Shown here: piece by piece, positions 11,510 to 23,200 of the stretch
Position numbering within the stretch: position 1 is the stretch's first letter
Layout of the letters: each line of letters begins with the position of its first letter
Assembly: GCA_963970005.1 (NCBI GenBank)
Contig: CAXAMN010006446.1
Span: 1,188,793-1,252,792, forward strand
Source of the DNA: Durusdinium trenchii
Lineage: Eukaryota; Sar; Dinophyceae; Suessiales; Symbiodiniaceae
Length of the DNA stretch: 64,000 nt
Direction of reading: 5' to 3'
Translations under genes and position numbers: made by a program
The notes under the pieces: model-generated
Database searches by the model: none
Told to the model about the DNA's origin: nothing
The model's input: only the letters and a program-made list of their open reading frames with translations

Positions 11510-12263
11510 TCCTTGATAGTCTGCTGCCATTGAAGTAGCCCACTGCTGAGAACGATCCTATTGCAACACTTGTTCCCTCAAAGTTGAGTATTGCACATTG
11601 TCGCCAATTGTCAGGTTCAAGTAGGATTTGAGCTGTCCACCTACACATCTCGAAAGAATAGCAGATTTCAACTCTTCCCGAATTGCCGTCCCTGACTTGA
11701 CCGTCTCATCGAATACTTCTTGAAGCTTAAGGAGCTGAGGTTGTAGAGCACTCTTCATCGAAAATGCTAGCCATGTAGTGCCTGCTCCCAAAAGTGCTAG
11801 TCCTCTAGCCTTTGATGTGGGTTTCAAAGCCCTGTTTAAGCTCCTCCAGGCATCAAATCCACTGGAGCCCTCCACAGCTTTAACCAATTGTAGTGCCCTG
11901 CCCCTCATCAACGAAGCTATAGCAATCCATAGAGCTTGATATGCACCTGGCTTTCTCCTCTGTAGTTGCCAAGTCTATGTCAAAGTTCTCGTTGGGCTTG
12001 TCATGAATCTCTTTCAAGTCCTTCATGTAAGCCTCATCCGCTAAGCTTAGATACTTCTCAAGTAACCATGACCACTCTCTGAACGCTTTGATCTCTTCTT
12101 CTTGTGACTTGTAATCGAATAAGTAGGGCTTTGTGAACAGCTTCGACCAATAAGTTGTTGTTGTCTTCTGGTCTTCAACTGCTTTCTTTACTGCCTCTGC
12201 TGCTGATGCTGTTGCTTGCGTGCTCTTTGCTACGACTTCAAGGATTTCTCTTATCTCTTCCAT
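11510..12263 (-). pseudogene. Retrotransposon gag, frameshifted
   Basis: The frame begins with a credible ATG at 12263 (MEEIREILEVVAKS) and continues with TYWSKLFTKPYLFDYKSQEEE and FREWSWLLEKYLSLAD, typical of the copia gag capsid region. Around 11900-11960 the frame shifts: the protein continues in a second frame with LMRGRALQLVKAVEGSSGF and RSLNRALKP. A TAG stop lies near 11555, after which the same frame continues with PMPMDVDRVQDAKGKGKKGK, the basic linker before the zinc knuckle. The capsid precursor would package element RNA. Two lesions at least make this copy defective. Confidence 0.75.
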
Positions 12264-12436
12264 CGTTCCCGAACAACATTGTCCTTCTCACACAATGCAC
12301 GGGGTACAGAGTGCAGCTCGCAACAGCTCAGCAATTTGGGTTCCAAAGGCGGCAAATCTATGGCTCGAAACGCTCCCGGCATCCCAGTGACCTAGGGGCT
12401 TTTCTCTGGAGCTCAAAGGGGGTTTCCCTTATCCTT

Positions 12437-12448
12437 GCTCCGCTACCA
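12437..12448 (-). promoter_or_regulatory. Primer-binding site, initiator-Met-tRNA type
   Basis: The minus-strand sequence TGGTAGCGGAGC begins with TGG, as required for pairing with a tRNA CCA end. It resembles the copia-type primer-binding site TGGTATCAGAGC that pairs with initiator methionine tRNA. It lies immediately after the CA end of the probable LTR and about 170 bases before the gag start. Confidence 0.55.
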
Positions 12449-12663
12449 TGCGAACTTTTTCTTGATACTCAAAGGGCAACGGTATGGTGAGAAAGTGATA
12501 GCAGAACTATACAGTCACACCTATGAGTTGTCCAACAAATTCTTCAGAAAACAAGATACAGCGCATTCTCCAAACTTTGAATCCCAATTGTTCAAACAAC
12601 TCTGTGCTTAAGTTGTTAGCTAAGTAGTTAGCAACCTGCTGCCTACTGACAACTCAGTTGACA
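12449..12663 (-). repeat. Probable 5' LTR of the copia-like element
   Basis: On the minus strand a segment starting TGTCAAC at 12663 and ending GCA at 12449 abuts the primer-binding site directly, giving the TG...CA ends expected of an LTR and a length of about 215 bases. Only one copy exists in the window, so the boundaries cannot be confirmed by comparison. The 3' end is more secure than the 5' end. Confidence 0.45.
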
Positions 12664-13942
12664 TAGGTAGGAAAGGTAGCTGGCTGACCATGTAAAACTT
12701 TAGGGGGAAACGAATTATATCGAATGATACATGACTTTAACGCAAGCTTAAATACCTTTCAACATAACAGAAATGATATGGATCATGAATCCTTTGCTAA
12801 GTGCTATGTCATTAGCGAACAACACATCATCTAAGCAGAGGGTATGGGGGGTATCTACATAGCATATATGGTTCCACGTCCACATCCGTCCCCCACAGCT
12901 GCATGCGATTGCGACTGCCAAACAAAGCAAAACCATTGTGCGCCACTTCAATGCGACCGAAGCGTCGTCACCCACGACTCCCACGTCAGTAGCGAAGACC
13001 AGCTCCAGTTGCTCCTGACTGGACAGGAGGAACTCGAACAAGCACCAAACTCCTCAGCTGTTCCGCATATGAAGGTGCAATGGTCTTGTGGTCGCTTGAT
13101 AGTAACAGGTGTTTGGACATACATTTTTCAGTGTTCCAGTAGATTTTGCATGCTTTACCCAGAAGCCAGCAATTCTTGGAACTGGCTTTGCCAGGTTGGT
13201 TTCAGCAAAGTCTCGTTGACACCACCAAGGACGACTTGCTGACACCACCAATCATAACTTAACGCTCACCAGCGACAAGCAACGTTTACACACGCATGGT
13301 TACAATGCCACGCAAACAAACGTTCAACCCAGGCCTCGCCAAACCTCATGGCTCAGCGACATCATCCCCCCGTGCCATAATATGTCTGCGCACAAGTTCG
13401 TTTGGCTGCCAACCGGCTCAAATGGGCACTGTCTACTGCAAATGGAGCACATGCCACAATGGGCCAATCCCTTCTGAAGCAAGTCAGGGCCTACTTTTAG
13501 ACCATTACACACCGGTAATATCGTACTATGGCGAGTTCGATAAAGCTGTACAAACCCCCATTGCAACACAACCCTCGGTGAGTATACATGTGAGTATGTA
13601 GTCCTCTACGAGAGCATTTGATAACGAACTACTTCCTCATATTTCTCAACTACCCCGCAAACGAAGGTTATTGTACCCACTCTAAGTCGCAATTCATAAT
13701 TACGTCATCCTGCCCTACGCGAAACAATGCTAGTATATGCTAGTTATGTGTGCCTACACCAACGCCTACTACTGCGCCCCAAAGCAGAATTGCCTACGCA
13801 GCATCAAAAGCAGCAGATCCAATTTTACATAAACTCCCACATAGACCCCCATAAAGGAACAAAGAACTAGTTTGCCGCAAATTCAAGCACATTTAGCCAA
13901 CTACTACAGCAACGCTGAGGTCTATGATGGTTTTCTTCTGCA
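12664..13942. other. Stretch without a supported gene
   Basis: Between the retrotransposon and the 3' end of the large minus-strand gene only unsupported short frames are seen. No repeat family stands out. Confidence 0.55.
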
Positions 13943-14254
13943 TTATGTATGCCACATTTCATGAGGTAGGAACATGCAACTCGTAAGCCTCCAGGTACTT
14001 CCTGAGATTGTACTTAGACCCTTTAACCCCAAATACCTTCGCAACAACGGTACAGTAGTTGCAGCCCTACAGTACAGGATGCCCACTGTTGTCAACGTGC
14101 TTCTTTCCCGTGCTGTCGAGACTCGTGTGAGCGGTTGCACCTCGCGATCCAACACCATGGCAACTCCCTTAATGCCACCCCTCAAGGCCCTTGCAAAAGC
14201 GCTATCCATGGGATTGTCGGCCAGTTCAGCTCCGATATTCCACTGGTTGTTGGC
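13943..14254 (-). CDS. Receptor-like gene, exon with ANNQW, MVLD and PLTR motifs
   Basis: After acceptor CTCCAG the exon starts ANNQWNIGAELADNPMDSAF, then ARALRGGIKGVAMVLDREVQPLTR. In the family PLTR is followed by WCLFE; here the frame continues with VSTARERSTLTT instead. So either a GT donor right after PLTR (about 14130) leads to an unseen exon, or this copy has diverged. The open frame runs to a stop at 13943. An alternative frame at about 13968-14073 (GCNYCTVVAKVFGVKG) could be a last exon. The motif series SHSW, SxFxxAL, VLD, PLTR resembles a TIR fold in order; that is inference. Confidence 0.6.
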   Translation of the reverse strand, partial: ANNQWNIGAELADNPMDSAFARALRGGIKGVAMVLDREVQPLTRVSTARERSTLTTVGILYCRAATTVPLLRRYLGLKGLSTISGSTWRLTSCMFLPHEMWHT

Positions 14255-17200
14255 CTGGAGAGTGTGGAGAATGAAAGCAATGAAAGCAACCCTTCCCTAC
14301 ATCCATTTTTGGGAGACTGCAAATCTCAACTGTCAGCCTTACAGTATGGAGAAACTGTCAGCCTTTGCAGCATGGAGAATGAAAACAATTGAGACCTTGA
14401 GCTTGGTGTAAGTGTAATACAATACAACCACACACGAACACACCCCGGTCGCAGCATACAAAAGACTCCAACATGCAGATGCACACTTTTCGCTTCATTC
14501 AGACTTGATCTGAAATACAGCAGGGCCAATAATTTCTGAAACAAAGTTCAGGTCCAAGTGACAAAAGAACAAATCCAATAAGCTGCATCCATCCAAGATG
14601 TAGGGCCTTCCTTGGAGAGGGCATGGCAGCGGATGGAACGCACGAAATGACAGAAGCTCGTGCCCCAGGAATGTGACCTCGGATTTCTGCGGGAGAATCG
14701 ATGCACGTTCACCCGACACATGGCTCTGAAAGGAAGACTGTTACCTCTGACAAAAAAAACATCCTTGGAGCCTGAGTCAGAGTGTAAGACTCGACATATG
14801 AAAAGATGTGCTGGTCTCTGGGCTACCTTCTTTAGATGGTCGAAGGGTGAAGGACTACCGCCTATGACACAAACTAGATTCGACGTTCACTCTAAAAAGC
14901 TGGCAAGTTGATGTACATCTCTCCCTCGACTATCGAAGCAAGTGATTCAACTCTTGCACAACCACACCCAGCAATCAGCTTTGCATCAAAGACACACAAA
15001 GTAATCCACTTGCCTGCCACCCCAAAGAGTCACGAAGGACACACCATTGCTTTTCGTCAAGGGCCTTACAATATTGGCCACCACAAAGTGCATATTCCGC
15101 TCCAAAATGAAGCCTCACGAGGCCCCGCAAATCCAGATCGTTGGGAGAATTGTGTTGTGTTTCAACACCGATCACACATTGCATCTGGAATAGACCGAAT
15201 TCCTGTTTTAAACATCCTCCGCCTCAAATGGAAAACAGTATAAATACATGAAACAAATCAATGAAAGCTTACCTGATCAGAAGGTTCAGAAACTCTCAAA
15301 GTGTTTCCACAATCCATGCATGGTAGGAACCAACAGGCCCTGGTTGTGAGGATGGGCTGCATCGGGCCCTGGATGAGGATTGCAGTGGATTCGTTTCTGG
15401 TAGGCATCCAAAGCTTCTGAGAAGGGCGTTATACGGTAAAGGCGTTGAATGAGCCATGCCAGCGGCCAGTGCAGCACTGCAGCCACAACCGCCATTGGAA
15501 GCGCAAGAACGAATACAGCAGTGACCTTTTTGGGATGTGACAAATAAATAGAATACAGCCACGGGCCCACCAAGGTAACCAAACAAATCTCAACGATACT
15601 TTCCACTTACTCTCCAAGTGACAAAGGTATGTTCAAAGCCATTCCTAGACATGACTGTGACGATGATCATGGTGGGCAGCATTGCAAGCACAAAAAACAA
15701 GGCAATGAGGAGGGTGAAGAGGAAAGACGTCTCGGTAGCGTCCAGCGACCCCCTGCAGGAAGCACAATCAACTGGCACGTGTGCATCTTGAAGCAAAAGC
15801 TTCCTCCGTGCCAAGCTGCAAACCTTGATTGCCTTCGGCTTTTGTGGATCAAAATCCAGCCACTGTAGATCGGTTCCGCTTGCCCGATAATGGATGTTCT
15901 TGTGCACCAGTTGAGATATGCTCTTCGGAAGGCTGGCGATAGGACCCTGCACAGAGATAGTGAAGATCTTCTTGGCTGCCATGTCCGACGGGTCTTCCAT
16001 ATCAGACCTGGCATCAAGAATCACCAAAGGAGCGTGAAGGATCTCGAACACGATGAATGTCAGGATCACCAACACTGCTGCACCTGTGATCAGGATTACA
16101 CGCTCAAGCTTTTTGCGTGGCAGCCAATGGCACACGTCACGTTCGCCATCAGACCAACCTCGGTAGATCTCACAAGGGAGACATATGCCATCCTGGAAGT
16201 AGGAGTGCCTGTTACCTGAGGAGCGCAGGGAACACAGAACAATCAGTGATCACGGTTGTAGTTGTGATCTACATCACTTCTGCTACAACATCATATGAAC
16301 AACCTCTTCGAAATTCACCCAGTCACTGGGGGATACCCATTCTATAGTATATTAAGTTGTCTCCCCCAGGTATGGTCCTTATAAAATCTAAGTTTGGGCC
16401 TCATGACAACGCTATAAAATCTAACAGCCTTAGGCCTTAGTCGGGAAAGAGCACCTAACGAGAACTATACATGAACATCCGGAGACTTAAAAATGATATC
16501 CCCCATCTCAGAGAAGAAAACCTAACAATAAAATATCAACAATTCCTGTGATTCTACAATAGTGAAAAAGGTGTCTCCGACAACGGTACGGTTACGTACT
16601 TGACGTAAACTTGCAAGCTTGATGCAAAAACGTCCAAACCAAAAGCGCAAGGATCATCTTTCTCTCCTGGTGCTGGTTTTGATTCTATGCTCATCATTGC
16701 TCATCTGTCTGTTTGTTCTTTCCGTTAACAGTCTTCTTTGAGCCCAGAGGCTAAAGAAACACACCTCCGACAGCAACAAAATCACTACAAAAAATGCAAC
16801 CCCCCTGTGACCGTGACCGTGCTGATACTCACGGATAGTATAAAATCTGACATCCCATGTCAAATAGTTCGAACTACGCCAAGGTCGTGAATGAACAGCT
16901 GCTTCTCTTAGACTATGGCAATGTCAGTGGCTCGATTCTATAGAGAGAATTTCTCATTATGAAATGGTCATTTTCACTGCACGCGTTCCCTGATTCCATA
17001 GAGGAAATCTAAAACGAGATATATTAGCAATCCTTGTGCATATTAATGGTCGTTGCAATCATCACATGCATATCAGTCTACCAGTTGCGAGCGAGTTGCA
17101 GAACATGCACGTCTGGAAAACCTCCTTTAGAGACACTAGCTTTCTATTGCCAAAGTCCTCGTTGGTGATCCTTCGATGTGTTCGAGAAACTTCAAGTCAA

Positions 17201-20200
17201 TCAGGGTCCCCTCACAACAGGAGAGCCAACATATAACTTTGTATGATTTTTTGTCTTGCAGGTAATGTGTTTCCAGCCATGTGTTTCCAACGGTATCCAG
17301 TCCACTGAGACATAGTTGGTCTTTCGGATTCTTTGACAATAGACAAGACAAGGGGAGACCTTCAAATGATCATCGCCCAAGTCCACCAGTGTGAAATAAG
17401 CTAAGAGTTTCTGAGGATTCTTTAAACTTTAGGCAAAGAATCAACAAAGGCCACAATAGAAAGGATTGCATATGCACATGGCATATGATTCGTACGACTG
17501 ATCGATTCCGAGAATCTGGGGGTCTCTGCAATCACAACGTGGCGTCATGTTATTGGACCTCAAAGCCGGCCAGTGTTTTCAGCAATCCCGGGTTGTGGTG
17601 CCAAATCTCAACCCATCCCAACTGATCTTGTACAGCAACTTCTACTGAACATTTCCTCAAGTTTTAAGGAGTGATTCAAGACTGTGCAAGGAGTATATAG
17701 CAAACTCTTGTTTTCACCAAGTGGCACCGTGAAGGTCTTGGAGCATTGGAGGTCTTCTGGGCTCAGAGCTTGCAAGATTCCGTCCTCTGTTGCTTTGAAG
17801 GTCACTCCCTGCGGACAGTCCGGGCATGAAATGGCCAGGGAGTCGATACTGAAGCTGTCCTGCAGGGGAGTGTGGATATGTCTGGGCAAGGGTCGATGCG
17901 TGCTATCCTGGATGTTGCAGGGAAGTGATGGCTCAACATTTGACATTTCACGTAGATTTGGGAAGGGCTGAGATTTATGGCATGTGCCTTTGGTATTTTT
18001 GCGGCACAGGGCATATGGTATATCCTTGCTGTGAAGCAAAGCACACACACTTAGTTACAGGGTTTTCAGTGTCATAGTCCACAGTGAAATGGATGTGGGA
18101 AACGCAAGGTGAAGCGGTCAGCGCAATTGAAGTGTTGAACAATCTGTTCACTTGTCTGCAGAAAATATGCGGCAGCTGAAAGCGGCGGAGGGAAACCTAT
18201 TTACTGTAGGGGAGTAGCGTGGGTAACCACCATGGAAGGAAACCGAGAGTGGAACAGCTTGGACAAAAGTTGAGCGCAGGTGCGTCGAATGTGCGTCCTC
18301 TTTTGATATCCTAGTCTGAACCTGGAGCTTCGTTGGCTCACGCCAGGAACAGACCCGTGAGCCCCCTGCACTGTCGTTGTGAAGAAAAAGAAAAACAAAC
18401 TTTTTAGAACAAACTCCTAGAAATGGGTGACACACACACACACACACTTTGAACATGTTGGTGCAAGACTGGCAGATCCTGAGCAGCTAGTATCTGCAAG
18501 TTGTTGACTGGTGGCTGGTAGTGGATGCTGACATCGTCTACCACCACAGACGTTGGGCGTGTGGTGAGGAGTGAACTGTTCCAAGAGCACAAATGGATGC
18601 CTGAGAGGCGCACCTCTTCATGAGGGCAAACTTTTGCTGATAGAAGGCCTGAGCTCAAGCGGCCACTTGCGCTCAGGGCTGCGCTATCTGCCACTTGGAA
18701 GGTGGTGTTTGTGCAAGGAGAAAAGGAACAGCTGTTTTGCAAGTCTAACCCATGCCCCCCAATGATGCCGTCAAGGACAACATTCGACTCAGGATGGAGT
18801 TGAAGGCAGCTTGCTACCAAAACGGCAGAGTTTCCATCACCTTTTGCTTGATGAATGTCCAAACTGGACTGAGAAGAAAGAAGCACCTGACCATCCACGT
18901 GACCTGCAGTGCCTGTCCGCGCGGCGGTAGAGTTGGCCATTGACATTGAGCTATTGTGGATCGCCAGCACAGTGGCAACCTTGAAACCACCACCATCTAC
19001 CCCTGCATGGGTGTCGGACATAGCAACTGTAGATGCATCGACAAGGGCTATGCCACCATTAGCAAAGAAACCTCCACCATATTGTCCTGATGCCGCATGT
19101 TGAATGCTGACTGTTGAGTTGCGCACAGCAACCTTGCCACCAGCATAAAATCCTCCACCAAGCAGTCCTCCTGCTGTTGCATTCCGAATGACCAGGGTGG
19201 AGCCGTTGGAGACTCTTAGTTCCTTTCTTGCTTCAAAGCCTCCCCCATCTCCAAAGTCTGTGTGGCTGTCGGAAATCTTCACGGCCGAACTTCCACCTAT
19301 CTCGACCTCTCCTTGGGAAAGAAAACCTCCTCCGCCGAATTTGGCTTTCACATTTTGAAGGTTGAGTGTTGACTGGTTTGTCACCTGCAAACGTTTGTCT
19401 GGGTTAGACGTAGAGAAGCCACCACCGCCTGCTCCTGCTACTGCTCCAGAAATGCTGACAACTGACATTTCATCAATCACAACCCCGTCAAATGCAACGA
19501 AACCTCCACCGCTCTCTCTAGCTGTAGCATGCTGAATGCTGACAGTAGAGTTGCACATCGCAGCTATATCTTTGGAAACGAATCCTCCACCATTGCGTGC
19601 GGTCGCATTCACGATGAGGAGAGAGGAACCATTGGATACTTTTGACCCTTTTAGTGCGTAGAAACCTCCCCCATCTCCAGATTTTGTCTCGCTGTTGGAA
19701 ATCTTCACTGTCGAGTCTCCACTTATATCGACCTCTCCTAGGAAATTGAACCCACCTCCTTGATTGCGAGCTTTCACATTTTGAAGGTTGAGCGTTGACT
19801 GGTTTGTCACCTGCAAACGGCTGTCCCCATGAAAACCACCGCCATTTAAGGCTGCTGAATCAGAAATGTTCACATTCGACTTTTCATCAATCACCACCCC
19901 TTCGAGTGCAAGGAAACCTCCACCGAATGCTGTAGCTGTAGCATGCTGAATGGTGACGGTAGAGTTGCAAATCGCTGCATCATTGGAAACGAATCCTCCA
20001 CCATTTCGTGCTGTTGCATTCACAATGATGAGAGAAGAACCATTGGATACTTTCGACGTTGTTAGAGCGCTGAAACCTCCCCCATCTGCGGTTTCTGCGT
20101 GGCTGTTGGAAATCTTTACTGTCGAGCCTCCACCTATATCAACCGCTTCACACAGGAACCCTCCTCCATGTGTCTCAGCTTTCACCGTCTGAAGGTTGAG

Positions 20201-23200
20201 TGTTGAGTTGCCTGCAATAACAGCGCCGTTGGATGCAATGAATCCTCCACCGAACCCTTCAGCTGTGGCATTCTGAACGCGTAGTGTTGAATGATTTGTC
20301 AACTCGAAGTTCCGGGCAAAAAAGCCACCACCACCACGACCAGAACTGGCATTCTTGATGTCAATCAACCCACTGTCCTGGGGGTGAGGGATCGTTCAAC
20401 TTAATAAGAACAACATCATTAAACAAACTAGACGACGAATGGCCGGGAGCGTTGAAAAACATATACAACTTAGCGTTTTAATGCTCCATTCATGCGTTGC
20501 ATTTTGTGGAACTGCTCTGCAACCAGGGAAAGAGGTTATTCGCAGGGGGGCACTTGGCAGACGGAAGAAAGGACGTTTACACTGACATTTACTATGTATA
20601 CTTCTATACGGCAGGTGCTCTGAAACCTGTCAAACAGCAACTCGTACCGTCATCTTGAAGGGCACACTTTGGCAACGTCCACCTTCATTCTTGACGACAG
20701 TTGCGCACTTTGGCACTTCCACCTTCGCAGCTACACACTTTGGCAACTTCAACCTGCGTCTTCTCGACGACTAATAGCGCACACTTTCCATTTGGCAATT
20801 CCCACCTTGTTTTTCGAGAACAGTTACACACATTTGGCAACTTCCACCATTGTTTTTGACGACTGTTACTCACTTTGGCAACTTCCAGTTTCATCTCCTA
20901 TTTCTGACGGCAGTTACCTACGTTGGCAACACCACATGCACAATGTCCATAAAGGGATCACCGACACCACGAACAAATATCGCATTCCACCTCACGTTTG
21001 AACATCCAACACGCACGAACCCCGCAGAAGGTTCCTCGGAATTGAATTTGCGTGTCACTTCACGGTTGAGCATCCGATACGCAGAGCGTCACGCTCCGCA
21101 AGTCCTAGCTATCCGGCCAGAGGCGCCGACGAAGAAAAACTATAGATAGAAAGCGCGGAGATGTGAGAAACGCGCGCAGATGGTTTCTTCTTTGCAGGTG
21201 CTTACCACCAAAGCAAGACCCCACAGCAAACAACAGTATTATATTCCAGGTACGTTTACTGAGGCAACATCAAACTGTAGCGAAAGTAGTTACGTCGGAA
21301 CTACCCGACATCACAAAGCAACCTACTCTCTGCATCTCCACGTCGGCAACTGTAGGAACACTGCAAAGGTACAAGTCTCAAGTGTGGTACTTGCACATCT
21401 AGGAGAGCAACAGTAATACCAGCAGATCGGCAACGCCAACACTCTGGGAAAAATGTTCGACAGGGATCAACAATAGAAACAATATGGAACCCACGCACCC
21501 GAATGCACACGCACAATCGAAAACAACCAGTAATGACACTGACACTCTTCGGGGACACTCTTGTATAGCACACTCTTAAGGGGCACTCCCTCGTGGGACA
21601 CTCTTGTGGGACACTCTTGTTGACCACTCTTGAAGGGAACTCCCTTGTGGACTGTTGTAGGACGCTCTTGTACGGCACTCTCTTGTGAGACACTCTTGTA
21701 GGGCGCCCTCTGACGACAATCCTACAGAATGTCAAGTCAGGGTTTCGCACAAGTCTTGCTCCAAAACACGCGCGTCCAGTCTCCAAAACATGCGTTTGGT
21801 GTAGGAAACTTCCTCCAAAAGTCACCTGTCAAGTGTCCAAAACCTGCATTTCCCATAATTGTTTTTTGTTCGAGACTTCCTCCACATAAGTCACGCATCA
21901 CAGTCTCCACAAGGAGCGTTTTGCACGAGACTTTCTCAGACACATGACATGAAGCAATCGTGCCAAGCAGTTTCGCAACCCCAGCTCCTCAATGCCACGG
22001 CCGCTGACACGCCAACTTTAATGGCACAACGAATCACAGCAACATTCAGCTCCACCAAACCGCACCACCGAACGACTCCATGCTCCTGCCACCGGAATTC
22101 AACCTGCACAAAGCACACTGCGCCTGCCACGAAATGTTATACATCACATCTTCAGCAAAACTTGCGCCACACCACACATTTGGAATGATTCCAACACTCA
22201 CACTCACATCCGCTAAAAAAGGCGTCACGAAAGCACAGCTTTGAGGCAACAGCCTAAAGCGCAAATCCTGATGGCACAGCAAACCACCCTGCGAACGCCA
22301 ATCCTAATGGCACAGCGAAGGCAACTATTTCTATGCTACTGCGCACGAATCTGACACTTTTCATCCAAAAACCTCCTGCAAAAGCTTCCCCCAGCGGCAG
22401 GGCACTATATAAGTCGACCTCGCATTCAAACGTTTGCGAACCGTTGCGGACATGAAAACCACGTCAGGCGAAGAATGCTCTACCCTTGAGCACCCTTTGT
22501 AATAGATTCGGGAAATACATCTGCCCAAACTAAGCTTATACGACCTGGGAAACAAAGGGCCAACCAAGTGCTCCACTGTATTGCACTGTGGCGTCTCAGA
22601 AACCAATCACAAATGATCAATGAACCCGCATTTGCGACAAGACGCAGCAACATCAGCACGAAGACCCCCGACGGATGCCAATCCCAATGGCACACCTCCA
22701 CCAGTCAGTCTCACACATGATTCACTCCACCCGCCACATCTTCGCTCCCCAAAACAAAGCGTCCTGTGCCTGCCACGAAAAGTTACTACATCACATCTTC
22801 ATGTTTTCAGCAAAACTTGCACCACACCACACGCTTAGAATGATCTTTCGGAGCATACTCACATCCCCAAAAAGTGAATTTTAGCTGAGACGTGTGGCGA
22901 AAACACAGCTCGAAGTAACACCCTGAAGCGCAAATCCGAATGGCACAGCCACATTCAACACCTCCAAAAACACTTTGGGAACACCAATCCGGATGGCACA
23001 GGGAAGGCAACAGATGATCTCACAAAACGCTGCACCTATATATATACGCAGCAAAATCATCCGCCACAGTACCACTTCCTCATGTTACATATATTTGGCA
23101 TGGGTCTGACACTTCACCGCACCCTTCCATCCAAAACACATCCTTCAAAACCTTTCCCCAACAGCAGGGCCTTCTCAATTCCCCCGGTCGCGAACTGTTG

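Larger units (their letters stand above)
8553..12663 (-). mobile_element. Decayed Ty1/copia-like LTR retrotransposon lacking reverse transcriptase
   Basis: Reading the minus strand from 12663 downwards, the order is probable LTR, primer-binding site, gag, CCHC knuckle, aspartic protease, integrase and integrase tail, which is the Pseudoviridae/copia order. The integrase tail fades near 8870, and the open frame to 8553 no longer resembles a retroelement. No reverse transcriptase or RNase H and no 3' LTR were found, so the 3' half is missing. At least four frameshifts and two or more in-frame stops interrupt the coding region, and one integrase catalytic position is altered. The element is almost certainly immobile. 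Part of its translated sequence matches copia elements that I know as abundant in dinoflagellates. Confidence 0.8.

Noticed and set aside
12799-12831. LCLDDVLFANDIAL on the minus strand, resembling the FADD motif of LINE reverse transcriptases
   Set aside because: No other reverse transcriptase motif lies on either side, and the surrounding frame is not similar to a LINE polymerase; chance resemblance.
13974-14411. Plus-strand frame of 145 codons
   Set aside because: It is the shadow of the minus-strand exon carrying ANNQW and PLTR, which has motif and splice support.
16654-16863. Minus-strand frame with hydrophobic VAFFVVILLLSEVCFF as an additional membrane exon
   Set aside because: It is isolated, with no matching splice sites or phase to the exon at 16208; kept out of the model.
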